This document shows positions 48,500-63,400 of a DNA stretch of 64,000 nucleotides, piece by piece (within the stretch, counting starts at the first letter, position 1; each line of letters opens with the position of its first letter). The notes below the pieces were generated by a model that was not told the origin of the DNA, made no database searches, and saw nothing but the letters and a program-made list of their open reading frames with translations. Origin of the DNA: Siphonodentalium dalli. Its lineage: Eukaryota; Mollusca; Scaphopoda; Gadilida; Siphonodentaliidae. The DNA lies in contig CP136064.1 in NCBI GenBank assembly GCA_032622095.1, positions 187,780,209-187,844,208 on the forward strand, read 5' to 3'. The translations under genes were made by a program, and so were the position numbers.

Positions 48500-51400
48500 C
48501 AAGAAAACTAAGATGCATGCATTAGGTCGGCCGAGAACTATCTACAATAGAATTGTCGAAGCTATCGATTATACATTTTGGAACACCTGTCTGTATGTAT
48601 GTGTGTATGCATGAATGCATGTGTGTATGTGTTATAGACTCTAACACTGCTCGACTGATCCGACTCGGATTTGGTATTTAACGTGTCAACTTGACCTCGC
48701 TCATAGGCATGTTTCTGGACCTTGACCGATCCGACTAAAATATATCAAATATATCTGTATCAATATTACCATACGGGTCATTAAAATAGATACGACGAAA
48801 CAAATTTTGAAGTGTGCATGTATCAGGTAAATTTTTATACTTCAAATGATGACAGGAATGCTGAAAGTTGAAGTACCTACGTAATACTGGCTATCCGAAT
48901 GAAGAGATATACATGTATATCAAAACCAAAATAGAAGATGACTGCTGGCGACAATGTTTTCCAAAAAAATTCAAAGCATTAGATAGCTCCCATCTAGTTG
49001 TCAGCCCGAAGATCAATATGAAGTTTGGTGACTATCAGATGAGGGATATGTCTGTACAGTTGCTAAACAATTCAGTCATGCAAAAGAGGATCAAACAGTA
49101 AGATACCAAATTAATTGCTGCCTGTGGTAATGTTTTTTAACGAAATTCGGGAAAATTAGATTACTCTCACCCTGTTTATCCAGAAGATCATTGTGGAATC
49201 TGGTGACGATCGGACAAGGGGTGTCGTCTGTAGGATCAACCAAATTATTTAGCCATAAAAATAGTAAAATTCAAGATCACCGCTGGCAGTGATGTCTTCA
49301 CAAGGACAGTTTGAGAACAAAATATGGCTCACATCTAGCGGTGACCCAAAATATCCACATGAGAAAAAGTTCTCCAATAAAAGCTGGCTGCAGGGTGCGC
49401 CAATTGATTCAAATTCGAAATTTAGCAGGGTGTACTGCTTGTGGCCATGTTTTCCCCGCAAATTTGATAGACTGATGGACAAAACCACTGAATCCGTTGA
49501 ATCAATATACATGTATACGTGGATTAATTGATATGCATTGTTATACACAGTACTGGTATATAAAGGTACTGAAAATAACAATATTACTAGTATACACAAA
49601 ATAAACCATATATCATGGCTGTGGGTTCTAATATCCGAATATGACAGCTGAGAACTTGGTGTGAATTGAAGATTGGTGGTGTCTCAAGTATATCTAACCC
49701 TCCACGTTAGAAACATATGCCACTAAATGTCATAAGTATAATCTAGCTTGAGGACAGAAGTTATCCATAAAACCCCCCTTAATTCAACCAGGTCCTCGCG
49801 CGATGTATGGTCGATCACATGATGATCTAGGGAGGATTATAATTGTTGTATAAAAACAGCACTGCATGTAAATATAAAATAAAATAGTGCTACATCTTAT
49901 TACAGATTATTGCCATATATAATCAGTGACTATACAGACAGTCTGACAAAATAAAGTTTCAGTGACACTCTATCCGAAGAGGGGAATAATTCCATCTGTT
50001 ACAGTCAATGGAGCAATTATGAATCTGGAAAGGTGAAATTTCTAAGTAATACTAGATATCGACATGACGCGATAACATATAACGTAAATGCAATATGACC
50101 GCTGGCGACCATTTTTTCCTATAAAATTAAAAAAATATTTGATAGCTCTCATCTGATAGATCAATATCAAGATAAATATGAAGTTTGGTGATGATCGGAT
50201 GAGTGAAGTGGACTGTGCTAAACGGTTTAGTAATGCTTAAAAAGATTCTTACCTTAATATTTTTATGTTCACTTTATAAACTTCACTGAGTCATCTTTGT
50301 CATGTATTGAGTTTGATATCTTTTGTTAACAGTTTATAAATCATGTATGTCTCATGTTTGTTATTTTAATTTATGTGTTTATTATCATTAAATAAAGTTG
50401 CATTCCTTAAAAAGATTCTTACCTCAATGTTTTTATGTTCACTTTATAAACTCCACTGAGTCATCTTTGTCATGTATTGAATTTGATATCTTTTGTTAAC
50501 AGTTTATAAATTATGTATGTCTCGTGTTCGCTATTATATTATATACACTTTATAGTGTGTTTCAGCTGGTTTCAGAACGAAAAAAAAAATGAATAAAATC
50601 AACAAATTTGTAAATTTAAAAACAATTCAAACGTTGTTGTATTCCATGTCCCAGCCCGGAATTATACACCAAATTTCAATAATATTCATTGAGAAACAAC
50701 GGACCAAACGCCATATAGCACCCCGTATACATCTTTTATTCCGAGCTGACCTTTTATTCCGAGTTGGCACACGTCGATTGGGGCGAGTTAGCCCTGGGGC
50801 GAGTACGCCTATTCCGACACCTTCTCTATTTGCAGCAGGTATACGTTTACGCTGATTTACGCGTAATTTAATTTACAAAGTTCCCCAATTGGTATCGTAA
50901 ATAGGGCGACCTTATTTGACAGAGAATGCCTCTGTTATTGATTATCAAGTTGCTATACATTAAAAACGACAAATTCACATGCTCGTTCAAGCGCAGTACT
51001 TAGTCTATTTTCCCCATGTTAAAGGACATCCACAAATACTAAATAACGCTAACCTACTGCGAATGTTTGACACGACAACTGTTAACATATTTGGACTGAA
51101 TTCATCTGACGCGGTATTATTCCTCAAAATAAACAACAAAACCATCGTTACTTGGAAATGTAGTTTGGGCTAACATTTACATAAATCCTCCACAACATTT
51201 ATCCCGACACACACGTCAGATGAAAAACAGCCATGAAGTAAACGGCCAAATTGGCCGAAATAATACATAGCACCCCCCCCCCCCCCTTCAAATTTCCTCG
51301 AACCGCCACTGAATAGTGTCATGTAAAAGTCAGTGGCAGCAACATGCCCTTATGTTTTGAAAGTAATGATAACGGTAATACACTGTTGGCGGCAATTAGT

Positions 51401-51608
51401 CCTAAATGACAATGAATTGATACTTTCTCAGTAAAGTTAATTGACTTGTTCTTGATTTATACGAAACGATCAATCCTGCTATAAGTATATTTCTGAGAAC
51501 ACCGATTCATTGTAAAAGCTTTTTATCTGGACGAGAACTAGGCTAGCACAACGGTTCTACCCACTGATTTATGGGAAGATATAATCGCTATTTTACGCAC
51601 ATTTTCGT

Positions 51609-51714
51609 CCAATCAATTGCTGCTGTTATGCACATAGCGTCCGGTAACTAAGCTTTATCATATTACACCGGTATAATATTTATAAAGGAAACGAATTCTC
51701 GCACCTATCACTTT
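51609..51714 (+). promoter_or_regulatory. DYNLL promoter, unit 4
   Basis: TATAAAGG at 51681-51688 and initiator A at 51710. The promoter is unchanged although the rest of the unit is rearranged. Confidence 0.7.
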
Positions 51715-51780
51715 CACTGTAAACCTGATCGAATAATTGGTTTCCTGTATTTTGTGCATTTCAAACTAAAATTTTAAAAG
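51710..51780 (+). other. DYNLL non-coding exon 1, unit 4
   Basis: Donor GT at 51781-51782; predicted intron to 56003 is about 4.2 kb because of the deletions. Confidence 0.6.
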
Positions 51781-52277
51781 GTATGTTACTGTTACTGTTA
51801 TGTTATTATATTGATCGTAACACTATATATCAGGTATGTAGTTGTTGAAAATATTATGTACTTGACTAATTTAAAAACTGACACTGAAAGTTAAGTTCAG
51901 TTAGTAACTTGTTGTTTCGTGTTTGTTAAATTTAATGATATTAATTATCTTATAACACGATTTATGAAGCGTGTGCTGGCTCATTTAAGAGGAGACGCAC
52001 GTTTTTGCACAAACGCAGCCAAAATGGCAATATATTTTCAACAAAGAATTTCTCCTGATATATATCAGGCAAAAAATCTTGATTTTCTCATAGCACCAAC
52101 TTAATTGTTTATAGAATCTGAGCAATTTAATATGAAGAGACAACAAAATCAATGTATTTTAATACATTTGAGAGGTTTAAAATATTATTTTATGTTTGAC
52201 CCTTTCGGTGCCAAGAACTGCTAGAATAATTAATAATTTCACACAAAACTCGATCCGGCCAATCACCAAATAATAAC

Positions 52278-52463
52278 TTATTGTCTTGGCTCCATGAGAG
52301 GAGGCTCATTTATATCATAATGTTGAGTTAGATTTTTAATTGCATAATATAGCATCATACCCTCATATATTATAATGAAGAATAAAGCAGTCACAAATAT
52401 TCCAGCCCAACGAAAACAAATGTTTGATATACAGTGTGGTCCACCCAAGCAGAGATTAATCAA
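52278..52463 (-). pseudogene. Copper-transporter-like exon fragment, unit 4
   Basis: Same peptide as unit 1. Confidence 0.3.
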
Positions 52464-52800
52464 CTTGAATTAGACCACATATATGGTATTCGGCTGCAAC
52501 TTGGTTATGAACTCATGATCCACAACTCATCTCAGTCCATTTTTTCATTGATCAACAGGCATTACATGAAAATTCTCAAATACAGAAATTTATTTATGGG
52601 TAGTTGACAGAAATTTATTTATGGGTAGTTGCCTTCCTAATGAAAATAATCATTAAAATTCACGAATCAAGAATAATTAAGTCTCCTCTCATGATCTTGA
52701 GATATGATATCATGGATATATGAACTTCACTTTTGAAGAAGAAAAAATATTTTACAGAAGTTCTTGGTACTAAGTCTTGAAAATAGTGAAATTTTATAAT

Positions 52801-54287
52801 GTTTTATGCTTTAAAACAAAAATAAATTAAGTTATAATATCCAATGGGTTGATGATTCGTAAATATTGTTTTACAATAGTCGCTTGTACCAAATTTCACG
52901 AAGAAATTCCTGGCAGATTTTGAGAATCCATTTTGAAATACCAGGAATTTTTGGCAAAACGTGCGTCCTACCCTTAAAGGTACTCAATCCGATAAAACTC
53001 CTCTCAATTACCATTTCAATGGCTTCGGGGGTCAAAAATATTTGATTCGAGTCGAGGAAGTCACCCATCAAAGCTCAGATTTGTTAGATATCGATTTTAG
53101 AAATCTATTATTTTTCATTATCGGGAATTCTTTCTGGCCCAGAAGACAGTCAAAATTTCGTTATTATTACCACTTGATTATAGAGTTATCCATCCTTGTC
53201 TGTTTGAATAGAGTTTTGACGTAAAATCTCGAGCAGGTTACCAAATTGACGGCAGTTATTAGTACTCATCTCGAGCAATTAACAAATTTCAAAAATCAAT
53301 ATCTAATAACTCTGAGCTTTGTTTGATGGGTTCCTCGACTCGAATCATATATTTTTTACCCCCAAAGCCAAAGAAATAGTAATATAGGACCCTCTGATCG
53401 GATTGTTGTTGTTGGAATCTGTTGAGATGGGAACTCTCTTTACGGATTGAGTACCTTTAAGTGCATGTAAATGCATGTAGTTGTCCCCCGAGAAAATTTC
53501 CGGGGACGAGAGAAATAAGCGGTGTGTGGTCTGGCCGCTCTAACGAAGATGTTCAAGTTTGTCATGTCTGCAGGTGCTGTGTATTGGATATATATACTGT
53601 ACGTTAGTTGGAATCAGGATGGTTCAATAGTCGGAGGGTTTGAAAGTCCCGAGGGTTCCGTTCGCGATATAGTCCCGAGGGTTCGATAGTCAGTCATATA
53701 TATATATATATATACTCATATAAGCCCCAACGCGCAATTATTTGTGGTTGCCTGCATGTCGCTTTTCCAATTATATATATGTTTTTTATATATGTGTGTC
53801 ATAAATTAATTTCATTTAGAGCGAAACAGCTAGAACAATAATCAGGCACCTGAAAGTTTAAACGCAGTTTTGTGATTCAAAAGAACCCATTCTATGGGAC
53901 TCTCGGACCCTCGTATACTATCGAACCCTGCATGGTCGGACTATCGAACCCTTGGTCTGTACCTATTCATGGACTATAGGTTATAAGAAAACCATAGTCA
54001 GAAATGGTAGCGCCCTCAAGATCATATTATTAGCCATATATACAATATAACAACTTTAATGGGGTGATTGTGAAAAATCTGTATATAGGTAGTTAACGCC
54101 TACTAGTATGTATAGTTGATTATATGTGATATTGTTTTCTTATTTCATTTGAAATAGTGGTCAGAGTAGCGCATGAAATAGCATGCAGAATAATAATCTG
54201 GCAAAAAATTGCGATCTTCGTATCATGGTTCAAGTACAAGCACGTTTCTAATTACATTTAGTATCCAATTACGCAAATACCGAGTAT
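52801..54287 (+). repeat. Single hybrid A/B copy, unit 4
   Basis: The left part follows copy A (TTAA element present, CCGCTCTAACGAAG, AAGTCCCGAGGG). The right part follows copy B (GATAGTCAGTCATATATAT, AAGCCCCAACG, the extra block). The switch falls between about 53648 and 53690. About 720 bp are missing relative to A plus B, as expected for recombination between the two direct copies. Confidence 0.85.
52978..53456. mobile_element. TTAA-flanked foldback element, unit 4
   Basis: TTAA at 52974-52977 and 53457-53460. A few private substitutions in the right arm (GAACTCTC for GGACCCTC). Confidence 0.85.
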
Positions 54288-54378
54288 GTTTTAATCATAT
54301 TTAGTCCACCACCTCCTGCGACAGGGTCAGATATACTTGCCAATATACACCCTATAATTATATAGGAGGCCTTAATGC

Positions 54379-54452
54379 AGTCTGAGTAAACTCATACCTA
54401 AATATTCATTACAACATAGATTTCAAATATAGAGTCGACGTTCACCCAGACT
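54379..54452. mobile_element. 74-bp insertion with 11-bp direct repeats, unit 4 only
   Basis: Ends are inverted (AGTCTGAGTAAAC at left; AGTCTGGGTGAAC when the right end is reversed) and flanked by GGCCTTAATGC at 54368-54378 and 54453-54463. The other units have GGCCTTAATGC once. A 9-11 bp duplication is reminiscent of Mutator-type elements, but the element is too short to classify. Confidence 0.7.
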
Positions 54453-54499
54453 GGCCTTAATGCTGATCTAAGAATGGCACTCCTGATATGACCTCTCAT

Positions 54500-55005
54500 A
54501 AGGATTAATTAAAATACATGTATGGTTCCATGAGGGTGAATTAAAACATGGTCACACACAGAGAGGGTTAATTGAAATATGGTCCGATGACGATAAATTA
54601 AAATATGGTCACATCACAGTTAAATAAAATATGGTCCCATGAGGTTAATTAATATATCGTCCAATATGAGGGTTAATAAAATTATGGTCCCATGATGGTT
54701 AATTAAAATTGTACCTTGATTGTTAATTAAAATATCGTCCCATGATGGTTAATAAAAATATGGACCCATAGGGGTTAATTCAAATATGGTAACGTGACTT
54801 AAAGAATAAATATATGGTCCCATTATGTGGGTTAATTAAAATAAAAATATGGTGCGATTGGTGTCATCAGTGTTGATTAAACTACGGCCCCACTGGGGTG
54901 AAATACAATATAGTCCCATGAGGGTCAATTAAAATATGGTCCAATGAGGACTAATTATAATATGCCCCCTCCCCCATGAGGATCAACTCAAACATGGTCA
55001 CGGGA
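54500..55005. repeat. AT-rich minisatellite, expanded, unit 4
   Basis: Contains about four additional copies at 54560-54655 (GGTCCGATGACG, GGTCACATCACAG and GGTCCCATGAGG versions) not present in units 1-3. Confidence 0.8.
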
Positions 55006-55895
55006 AGGGGTGTGCAATTTCTGAACATTCTTCAATTCAGATATATCCTCGGTACCCATAAATAAAAATGATGTTTAGAATTAGGCCACAACCAATGTGA
55101 AGGGTTAGTGTTGGAACTTTTCTTAATAAAGATTACTATTCATAGCTCCGATATATTCCGCATACAAAGAAATGAAAAGTCAATATTTACAAACAGCACG
55201 AAGGAGTAACGTGGGAATTGGTTAATTATGACCATCCCAATTCATTTAGAATATCCACATGCCGATATGTGTCGTGTATAACTAAATGAAAAAAAATCAC
55301 TAAACGATATTAAATAACATGTTAAACGCCGATATAAACAAACACCTCGTAGGATTCATGTTCGAATTAAATTTCTTATACAATCGTCAAATCCCCGTGC
55401 AGCATAATAGTAGATAGCATTCCGATTTGCACTGTCCCCCGATGAATTTAAAAAAAAAAATTCATTTAAAAAAATATTTAATTTCTGAAGATCTCCGTTA
55501 TTTTATAGTCAATATTATCATTTCCAATAGATGGAATATATCTGAATTAAAGTGATACTGTACTCAGATGTTGCTGTTTATTTCTATAGTCTCTGATTCG
55601 TAGAATAAGGGAACCAGATTTCCATTATTTGAAAGGCTGTTGAGAATATGAAGTATAATATTACGGATGGCAGATTATATATAGAAAACGATATTAGAAG
55701 CATTATATATATAGAAGCAGAAACTTGGACGGTTGTTGCCGAAATTCTCACATGCATTAGACTGGTCCTTGTCCCAATTAAACCAGCCGTCCGATTTGTA
55801 GTAACACGACCATTTATTATTATTTAAATTTTTTTGGTCCATCCCATTCCACTTTATTCCACCACCAAGGCTACATTTGATTATTATCTGTTCAG

Positions 55896-55948
55896 GTAAT
55901 CATGGAGTCATGGACCGTAAGGCTGTCATCAAGAATGTTGACATGTCC
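55896..55948 (+). pseudogene. Partial duplicate of the DYNLL start, unit 4
   Basis: ATG at 55910. Four extra bases in the following polypyrimidine tract (TTATCTATTTTTCAG) shift the frame and bring a stop just after the true ATG, so no N-terminal extension is possible here. Confidence 0.6.
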
Positions 55949-55964
55949 ATCCCATGCACTTTGA

Positions 55965-56279
<315 letters not shown>

Positions 56280-56556
56280 ATGAAAATCTGAACGCTTATT
56301 TCAAGATCTGCAATCATTCATGGTCATGTATCACCGTGATTGTGTTGTTCATCGCTTGGTTAATATGAACGATGCTATGCTCTCTGAACCCATCATGATC
56401 TGCCCTCTCAGAGGTTGAGACGATAAATGCATTGACTGACGGATCATGCGACACATCAGTGGATTGATTCCCTACGAGTTTAGATGGCTGAAATCGAAGA
56501 CAATCGATGACTATATTTTTGTTTCAAATTTGTTATATGTATATACAATGTTGAAA

Positions 56557-56562
56557 ATTAAA
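56557..56562 (+). terminator. Candidate poly(A) signal, DYNLL copy 4
   Basis: ATTAAA in the same context as copy 1. Confidence 0.4.
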
Positions 56563-56715
56563 AAGCGATTTTGTACAAGTGAAATGCTTGTTAATGGGCA
56601 TAATTGCACTGATCAGACAAACCACATTTTCGTATATATATATTCTGATCCAAAGTGAGGCCAAAAATTGTTTTACCCCCGGCACCCAGTTGATTTGTCA
56701 TTGTCGGGTGGTATT

Positions 56716-57068
56716 GTGCAAAAAGACACACAGGATCGCCCAAAGGTGCAAAACAATACACATGCAGGATCCCTCGAACGTGTAAAAAAGACACCCATGC
56801 AGGACCTCCCAAATGTGCAAAAGGTCACCCAGCGTCTCAATCGTCTGCGACAGTCAAACTATACGCGGGTGGAATATCCATTCAAATTCCGTTGAAATTT
56901 CACTAGAAAAACACAAACAAATCTTTATTTTATTAATAATTAGCATGCGACTAATTTAAAATCGATTTTTTTTAGCCTTTGAGATGCTGTGTGACTTTTT
57001 GCACATTTAAATGCTGGGCGTCTTTTTGCACGTTCAGGATATCATGGATGTCCTTTTTTTCTTTGCAC
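56716..57068. repeat. Inverted minisatellite downstream of DYNLL, unit 4
   Basis: Left block from 56716, right block 56977-57068. Preceded by a private ~35-bp insertion (CCCCCGGCACCCAGTTG) near 56677-56711 and lacking ~9 bp at AGCGTCTCAATCG, so the open frame seen here in units 1-3 is broken. Confidence 0.75.
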
Positions 57069-60000
57069 GGAGCCATGCAAAAATTACCAATTCAGCCCAA
57101 TTTACCCACCATATTTATGTTACTGGGACCTAATATAGGCCTTAGTGGAGATGACATTAAGCTGTGGCATGTTGCATATGGGACGGTGAGGTGAAAAACT
57201 TCCTTCCCGTAACCCTTTGGACAGACGCTTCGAGATATGCAAAATTTAAATAAATAAACTTGTCCTGATGTAACTAAGACATTTATGCCTACGTGTAGAT
57301 CATTGTGTGCATGGAACATGAGCGAGCAAATGTCCCAAACATCAATGTGGCTATTAATGACTAGAAAATAACTGATCGGTGCATCAAACTATCAATGAAT
57401 TATTTGTACTTGTATCAACTCAGATTATCTGTATACTCTTACAACACCTAAAGTATCCAAGTCCGACATAATGGCTGCTTGTTTATAGTATATATAATTG
57501 AAGTTGCACCACTGGACAAAACATAAGTGGTATGGAATAAGTCTAGATAATGAGCTGACAGACCGACTAATCAGGAAATAGTTAGAAATTATGTAAGTGT
57601 GCATGTGTATCAAGCACAATGACCCAGCAATTTATAGAATAATATTTCCAATTGCAGCTCGATGGTAAATATCCTCTCTAGGTAATTATTTTCAAAATAT
57701 GTCAACTCTATTTGAATTGGAGCTTAACAACTGATATGTCTTGGATATGTATATGTGAAGATTGAGTTCGCTGTCCTCAGATGTTATTAGCCTGATATAG
57801 CCAAAACACATGTTTGGATCATGTAATAGCTTGCAGTGGAAAATTATAACTCACTGGATAAGCTGGGAAATGTATAATTTGTTTTTGGAAAATTTGATGC
57901 ATATGTTATACAAGTATTTTGTGTGCACATATCAGCTTCTGGTGGGTAACTATATTTGCCCACTACATCGATGCATTAGAATTTCCATATAGCAGTGTCA
58001 AATTTGATCACCCAGGTAGACCTAGCATTCTTTCATCACACACTCACCTGGAAACTCCAATCCATGTACATTTGCATGTGGTAGACAAATGCCTATCAGC
58101 CAGTATTTCAATTTTGTTTTCAATTAAAACAGCTTCTGAAACTGGTTAAACTGTCACATGATCTAAACGAGATAATTTCCCAGTGAGTGATAACAGTAGG
58201 AGTTTGTGTGGTTTTAGAACAAAATAAATAGTGAAATTTGGGGGGGGGGGGGGGTGTCAAACATTGGGAGTAATTTATTTTTTTGCAGGTTTTGGGTGGT
58301 GGCCGGGTCCCCGAAAATGCCAGATGCCAATAAACGGCATACCTTCCAGAACAGTTTTTACTACCTCCCCCGCTATTATGCGTTTGTATATTGGTAATGG
58401 AGAGCTATGAGCAATATTATCTAAGTTAAATAACTTGTTCTCCCATCCCTTTTGATTGCCTTACATGGTATTTGATACTGTACTTGCTTAATTATATAAT
58501 GTATTAATGTATAAAGGGGGTCAAACAATACATGTTCAAACAAACAAATATCGCATGATTTAGATATATCATCCCACTTGTCTCTTGTATGATGTCATGG
58601 TATAAAACAAGCGCATATATATGGGCGGTGCATAATTATTTGGATAGTGCAGTGGGGGTGAGGGTGGGGCTGCAGAGCGCATTACAACCCTCAGTGATAG
58701 AACGCAATCTGTCGAGAGCTTTGATTGAGTAATATCTGGGTATGGATTTGGCTGTGGTTTAATAGTCAAGGGCGGATCCAAGGGGGGGGGGGGGGCGCCC
58801 TCCCCCCTATTTTCGCCAGAGCAAGGAATTTTTGCGAGGTGTACTGGCGCCATTTGTCTCGGGCGCCCGAAGATTCCACACTGAATATTGCTAACGTGCA
58901 TGCAAATACAGCAGTTTACATGTTTTACATTACTCAAACGTATATATTTTTAACAATGGGTTGAAATGACTTCAATTTGGTATTCCACGCAATATGTATA
59001 GCCATGCAAGGGGCGAATCCAACATCCCGAGAAGAAGGCCCGCGGGCTATTTTTCGCCATGCAGAGCAAACAATTTCTGCGACATTTTGTATCGGAGTGT
59101 TGGAAAATATCTCGCCCGGCGCCAAGTTTTGGGCACCCGAAGTTTCAACACTGAATATTTCTATCAAAAATAAATATAGCAATTCTAAAAGTGGAGTCAA
59201 AATTTAGACAATTCCATCTACATATATGTAAAGAACAAATGATTGATAAACATGAGTCGTCTACAGTGCACTCTAGGTCATACAATGTATAGTCCGATCA
59301 ACGCCCGGACTATAAAACGCACTGGCGGCAGTATCATCGTAAATAGATTATCTAAAGGCACATACGCCATACTACTATATGGTATACATGTACCGTACAT
59401 AGTATATTTTCGAATTATTATAGAAATACATTGCTGGATCGTTTCTAATGGTATATATGCATGTCATTTAAAATTGGTTATATCTTCCATCACATGTTGT
59501 GCCACCCTAATTGGAACAAATGTGTGATAACAAGACATCTTCAGGTCACGACAAATACGCATCTGCCATTGCTTAATAAAAAAAAGTCTGACACGAACTC
59601 GTCCTTCAAAACATCTGTTTCCATGTGTCGTTATCGTCATTAGTCAGTTGATTGGCTGAACATATATTTATTCATAACCCAAACATTTACACAACATATA
59701 TTAATTTACATACAATATTTTAATTATCATTATGGATGCAACCAGAATGTAGATGAATAGGGGATTGGAATACTAGTTAATCTGTTCCGTGTCAGATATT
59801 TTTAGGTGAAACTGTATTTATACTAATAAAACGAGTACGTGATTGGAGTGTGATCGGACCACCCGTTTGGCTTGTATTGATGACTTATTTTGCTGGTGTA
59901 TCATGAAGCTGATAGCTATTAGAAGTAAAACTGAAAAAATCAGCATGGTCAATGGAGGAATTAAGTGGTTGGATAGATGCATTGTATTACCAGCCGAAAC

Positions 60001-60330
60001 ACCCCTATAGGCCTAGTACTGTCTAGAAGCCATGATTTTGCGATTATTCATTCTGAATTACAAAATATTCTCCCCTGCACCAGCCCAAACCATAGGCGAC
60101 CGTGATTCCGGGGCTTATCCACGGGCATGTCCGGTGCGCCAAAATCATCATGTCGCCCAGATAATTCACATTTGCACAGACTTTCAGAAGATAAGGTCAC
60201 TGTTCAAAGAAGCTTTGATCTTCCATCACTAATATCGTAATTGTACTGAATGTTATTGTCACTCGTTCCATATAGGCCTAATATAAAGCAATATAAACAG
60301 GGTCCAGCACACAGGAAAACTCGTCGTTTT

Positions 60331-60456
60331 GAATGTAGTATACGCAAAATTCCCCGGACCCCCACCTACGAGAAGGGGGTTAACCCCCCCCCCCTCTCGT
60401 GCTCTCCCACACTCGCCGCTTCGCGGCTCGGATGATGCTACGCATCATATATATAA
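60331..60456. mobile_element. Partial copy of the dispersed GC-rich element, unit 4
   Basis: Retains CTCCCACACTCGCCGC as in the copy at the array edge. Confidence 0.65.
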
Positions 60457-63400
60457 CAAGAAAACTAAGATGCATACATCAGGTCGGCCGAGAACTATCT
60501 ACCATAGAATTGTCGAAGCTATCGATTATACATTTTGGAACACCTGTCTGTATGTATGTGTGTATGCATGAATGCATGTGTGTATGTGTTATAGACTCTA
60601 ACAGTGCTCGACTGATCCGACTCGGATTTGGTATTTAACGTGTCAACTTGACCTCGCTCATAGGCATGTTTCTGGACCTTGACCGATCCGACTAAAATAT
60701 ATCAAATATATCTGTATCAATATTACCATACGGGTCATTAAAATAGATACGACGAAACAAATTTTGAAGTGTGCATGTATCAGGTAAATTTTTATACTTC
60801 AAATGATGACAGGAATGCTGAAAGTTGAAGTACCTACGTAATACTGGCTATCCGAATGAAGAGATATACATGTATATAAAAACCAAAATAGAAGATGACT
60901 GCTGGCGACAATGTTTTCCAAAAAAATTCAAAGCATTCGATAGCTCCCATCTAGTTGTCAACCCGAAGATCAATATGAAGTTTGGTGACTATCAGATGAG
61001 GGATATGTCTGTACAGTTGCTAAACAATTCAGTCATGCAAAAGAGGATCAAACAGTAAGATACCAAATTAATTGCTGCCTGTGGTAATGTTTTTTAACGA
61101 AATTCGGCAAAATTAGATTACTCTCACCCTGGTTATCCAGAAGATCATTGTGGAATCTGGTGACGATCGGACAAGGGGTGTCGTCTGTAGGATCAACCAA
61201 ATTATTTAGCCATAAAAATAGTAAAATTCAAGATCACCGCTGGCAGTGATGTCTTCACAAGGACAGTTTGAGAACAAAATATGGCTCACATCTAGCGGTG
61301 ACCCAAAATATCCACATGAGAAAAAGTTCTCCAATAAAAGCTGGCTGCAGGGTGCGCCAATTGATTCAAATTCGAAATTTAGCAGGGTGTACTGCTTGTG
61401 GCCATGTTTTCCCCGCAAATTTGATAGACTGATGGACAAAACCACTGAATCCGTTGAATCAATATACATGTATACGTGGATTAATTTATATGCATTGTTA
61501 TACACAGTACTGGTATATAAAGGTACTGAAAATAACAATATTACTAGTATACACAAAATAAACCATATATCATGGCTGTGGGTTCTAATATCCGAATATG
61601 ACAGCTGAGAACTTGGTGTGAATTGAAGATTGGTGGTGTCTCAAGTATATCTAACCCTCCACGTTAGAAACATATGCCACTAAATGTCATAAGTATAATC
61701 TAGCTTGAGGACAGAAGTTATCCATAAAACCCCCCTTAATTCAACTAGGTCCTCGCGCGATGTATGGTCGATCACATGATGATCTAGGGAGGATTATAAT
61801 TGTTGTATAAAAACAGCACTGCATGTAAATATAAAATAAAATAGTGCTACATCTTATTACATATTATTGCCATATATAATCAGTGACTATACAGACAGTC
61901 TGACAAAATAAAGTTTCAGTGACACTCTATCCGAAGAGGGGAATAATTCCATCTGTTACAGTCAATGGAGCAATTATGAATCTGGAAAGGTGAAATTTCT
62001 AAGTAATACTAGATATCGACATGACGCGATAACATATAACGTAAATGCAATATGACCGCTGGCGACCATTTTTTCCTATAAAATAAAAAAAATATTTGAT
62101 AGCTCTCATCTGATAGATCAATATCAAGATAAATATGAAGTTTGGTGATGATCGGATGAGTGAAGTGGACTGTGCTAAACGGTTTAGTAATGCGTAAAAA
62201 GATTCTTACCTTAATATTTTTATGTTCACTTTATAAACTTCACTGAGTCATCTTTGTCATGTATTGAGTTTGATATCTTTTGTTAACAGTTTATAAATCA
62301 TGTATGTCTCATGTTTGTTATTTTAATTTATGTGTTTATTATCATTAAATAAAGTTGCATTCCTTAAAAAGATTCTTACCTCAATGTTTTTATGTTCACT
62401 TTATAAACTCCACTGAGTCATCTTTGTCATGTATTGAATTTGATATCTTTTGTTAACAGTTTATAAAGTATGTATGTCTCGTGTTCGTTATTATATTATA
62501 TACACTTTATAGTGTGTTTCAGCTGGTTTCAGAACGAAAAAAAAATGAATAAAATCAACAAATTTGTAAATTTAAAAACAATTCAAACGTTGTTGTATTC
62601 CATGTCCCAGCCCGGAATTATACACCAAATTTCAATAATATTCATTGAGAAACAACGGACCAAACGACATATAGCACCCCGTATACATCTTTTATTCCGA
62701 GCTGACCTTTTATTCCGAGTTGGCACACGTCGATTGGGGCGAGTTAGCCCTGGGGCGAGTACATGTACGTACGCCGATTCCGACACCTTCTCTATTTGCA
62801 GCAGGTATACGTTTACGCTGATTTACGCGTAATTTAATTTACAAAGTTCCCCAATTGGTATCGTAAATAGGGCGACCTTATTTGACAGAGAATGCCTCTG
62901 TTATTGATTATCAAGTTGCTATACATTAAAAACGACAAATTCACATGCTCGTTCAAGCGCAGTACTTAGTCTATTTTCCCCATGTTAAAGGACATCCACA
63001 AATACTAAATAACGCTAACCTACTGCGAATGTTTGACACGACAACTGTTAACATATTTGGGCCGAATTCATCTGACGCGATATTATTCCTCAAAATAAAC
63101 AACAAAACCATCGTTACTTGGAAATGTAGTTTGGGCTAACATTTACATAAATCCTCCACAACATTTATCCCGACACACACGTCAGATGAAAAACAGCCAT
63201 GAAGTAAACGGCCAAATTGGCCGAAATAATACATAGCACCCCCCCCCCCTTTCAAATTTCCTCGAACCGCCACTGAATAGTGTCATGTAAAAGTCAGTGG
63301 CAGCAACATGCCCTTATGTTTTGAAAGTAATGATAACGGTAATACACTGTTGGCGGCAATTAGTCCTAAATGACAATGAATTGATACTTTCTCAGTAAAG

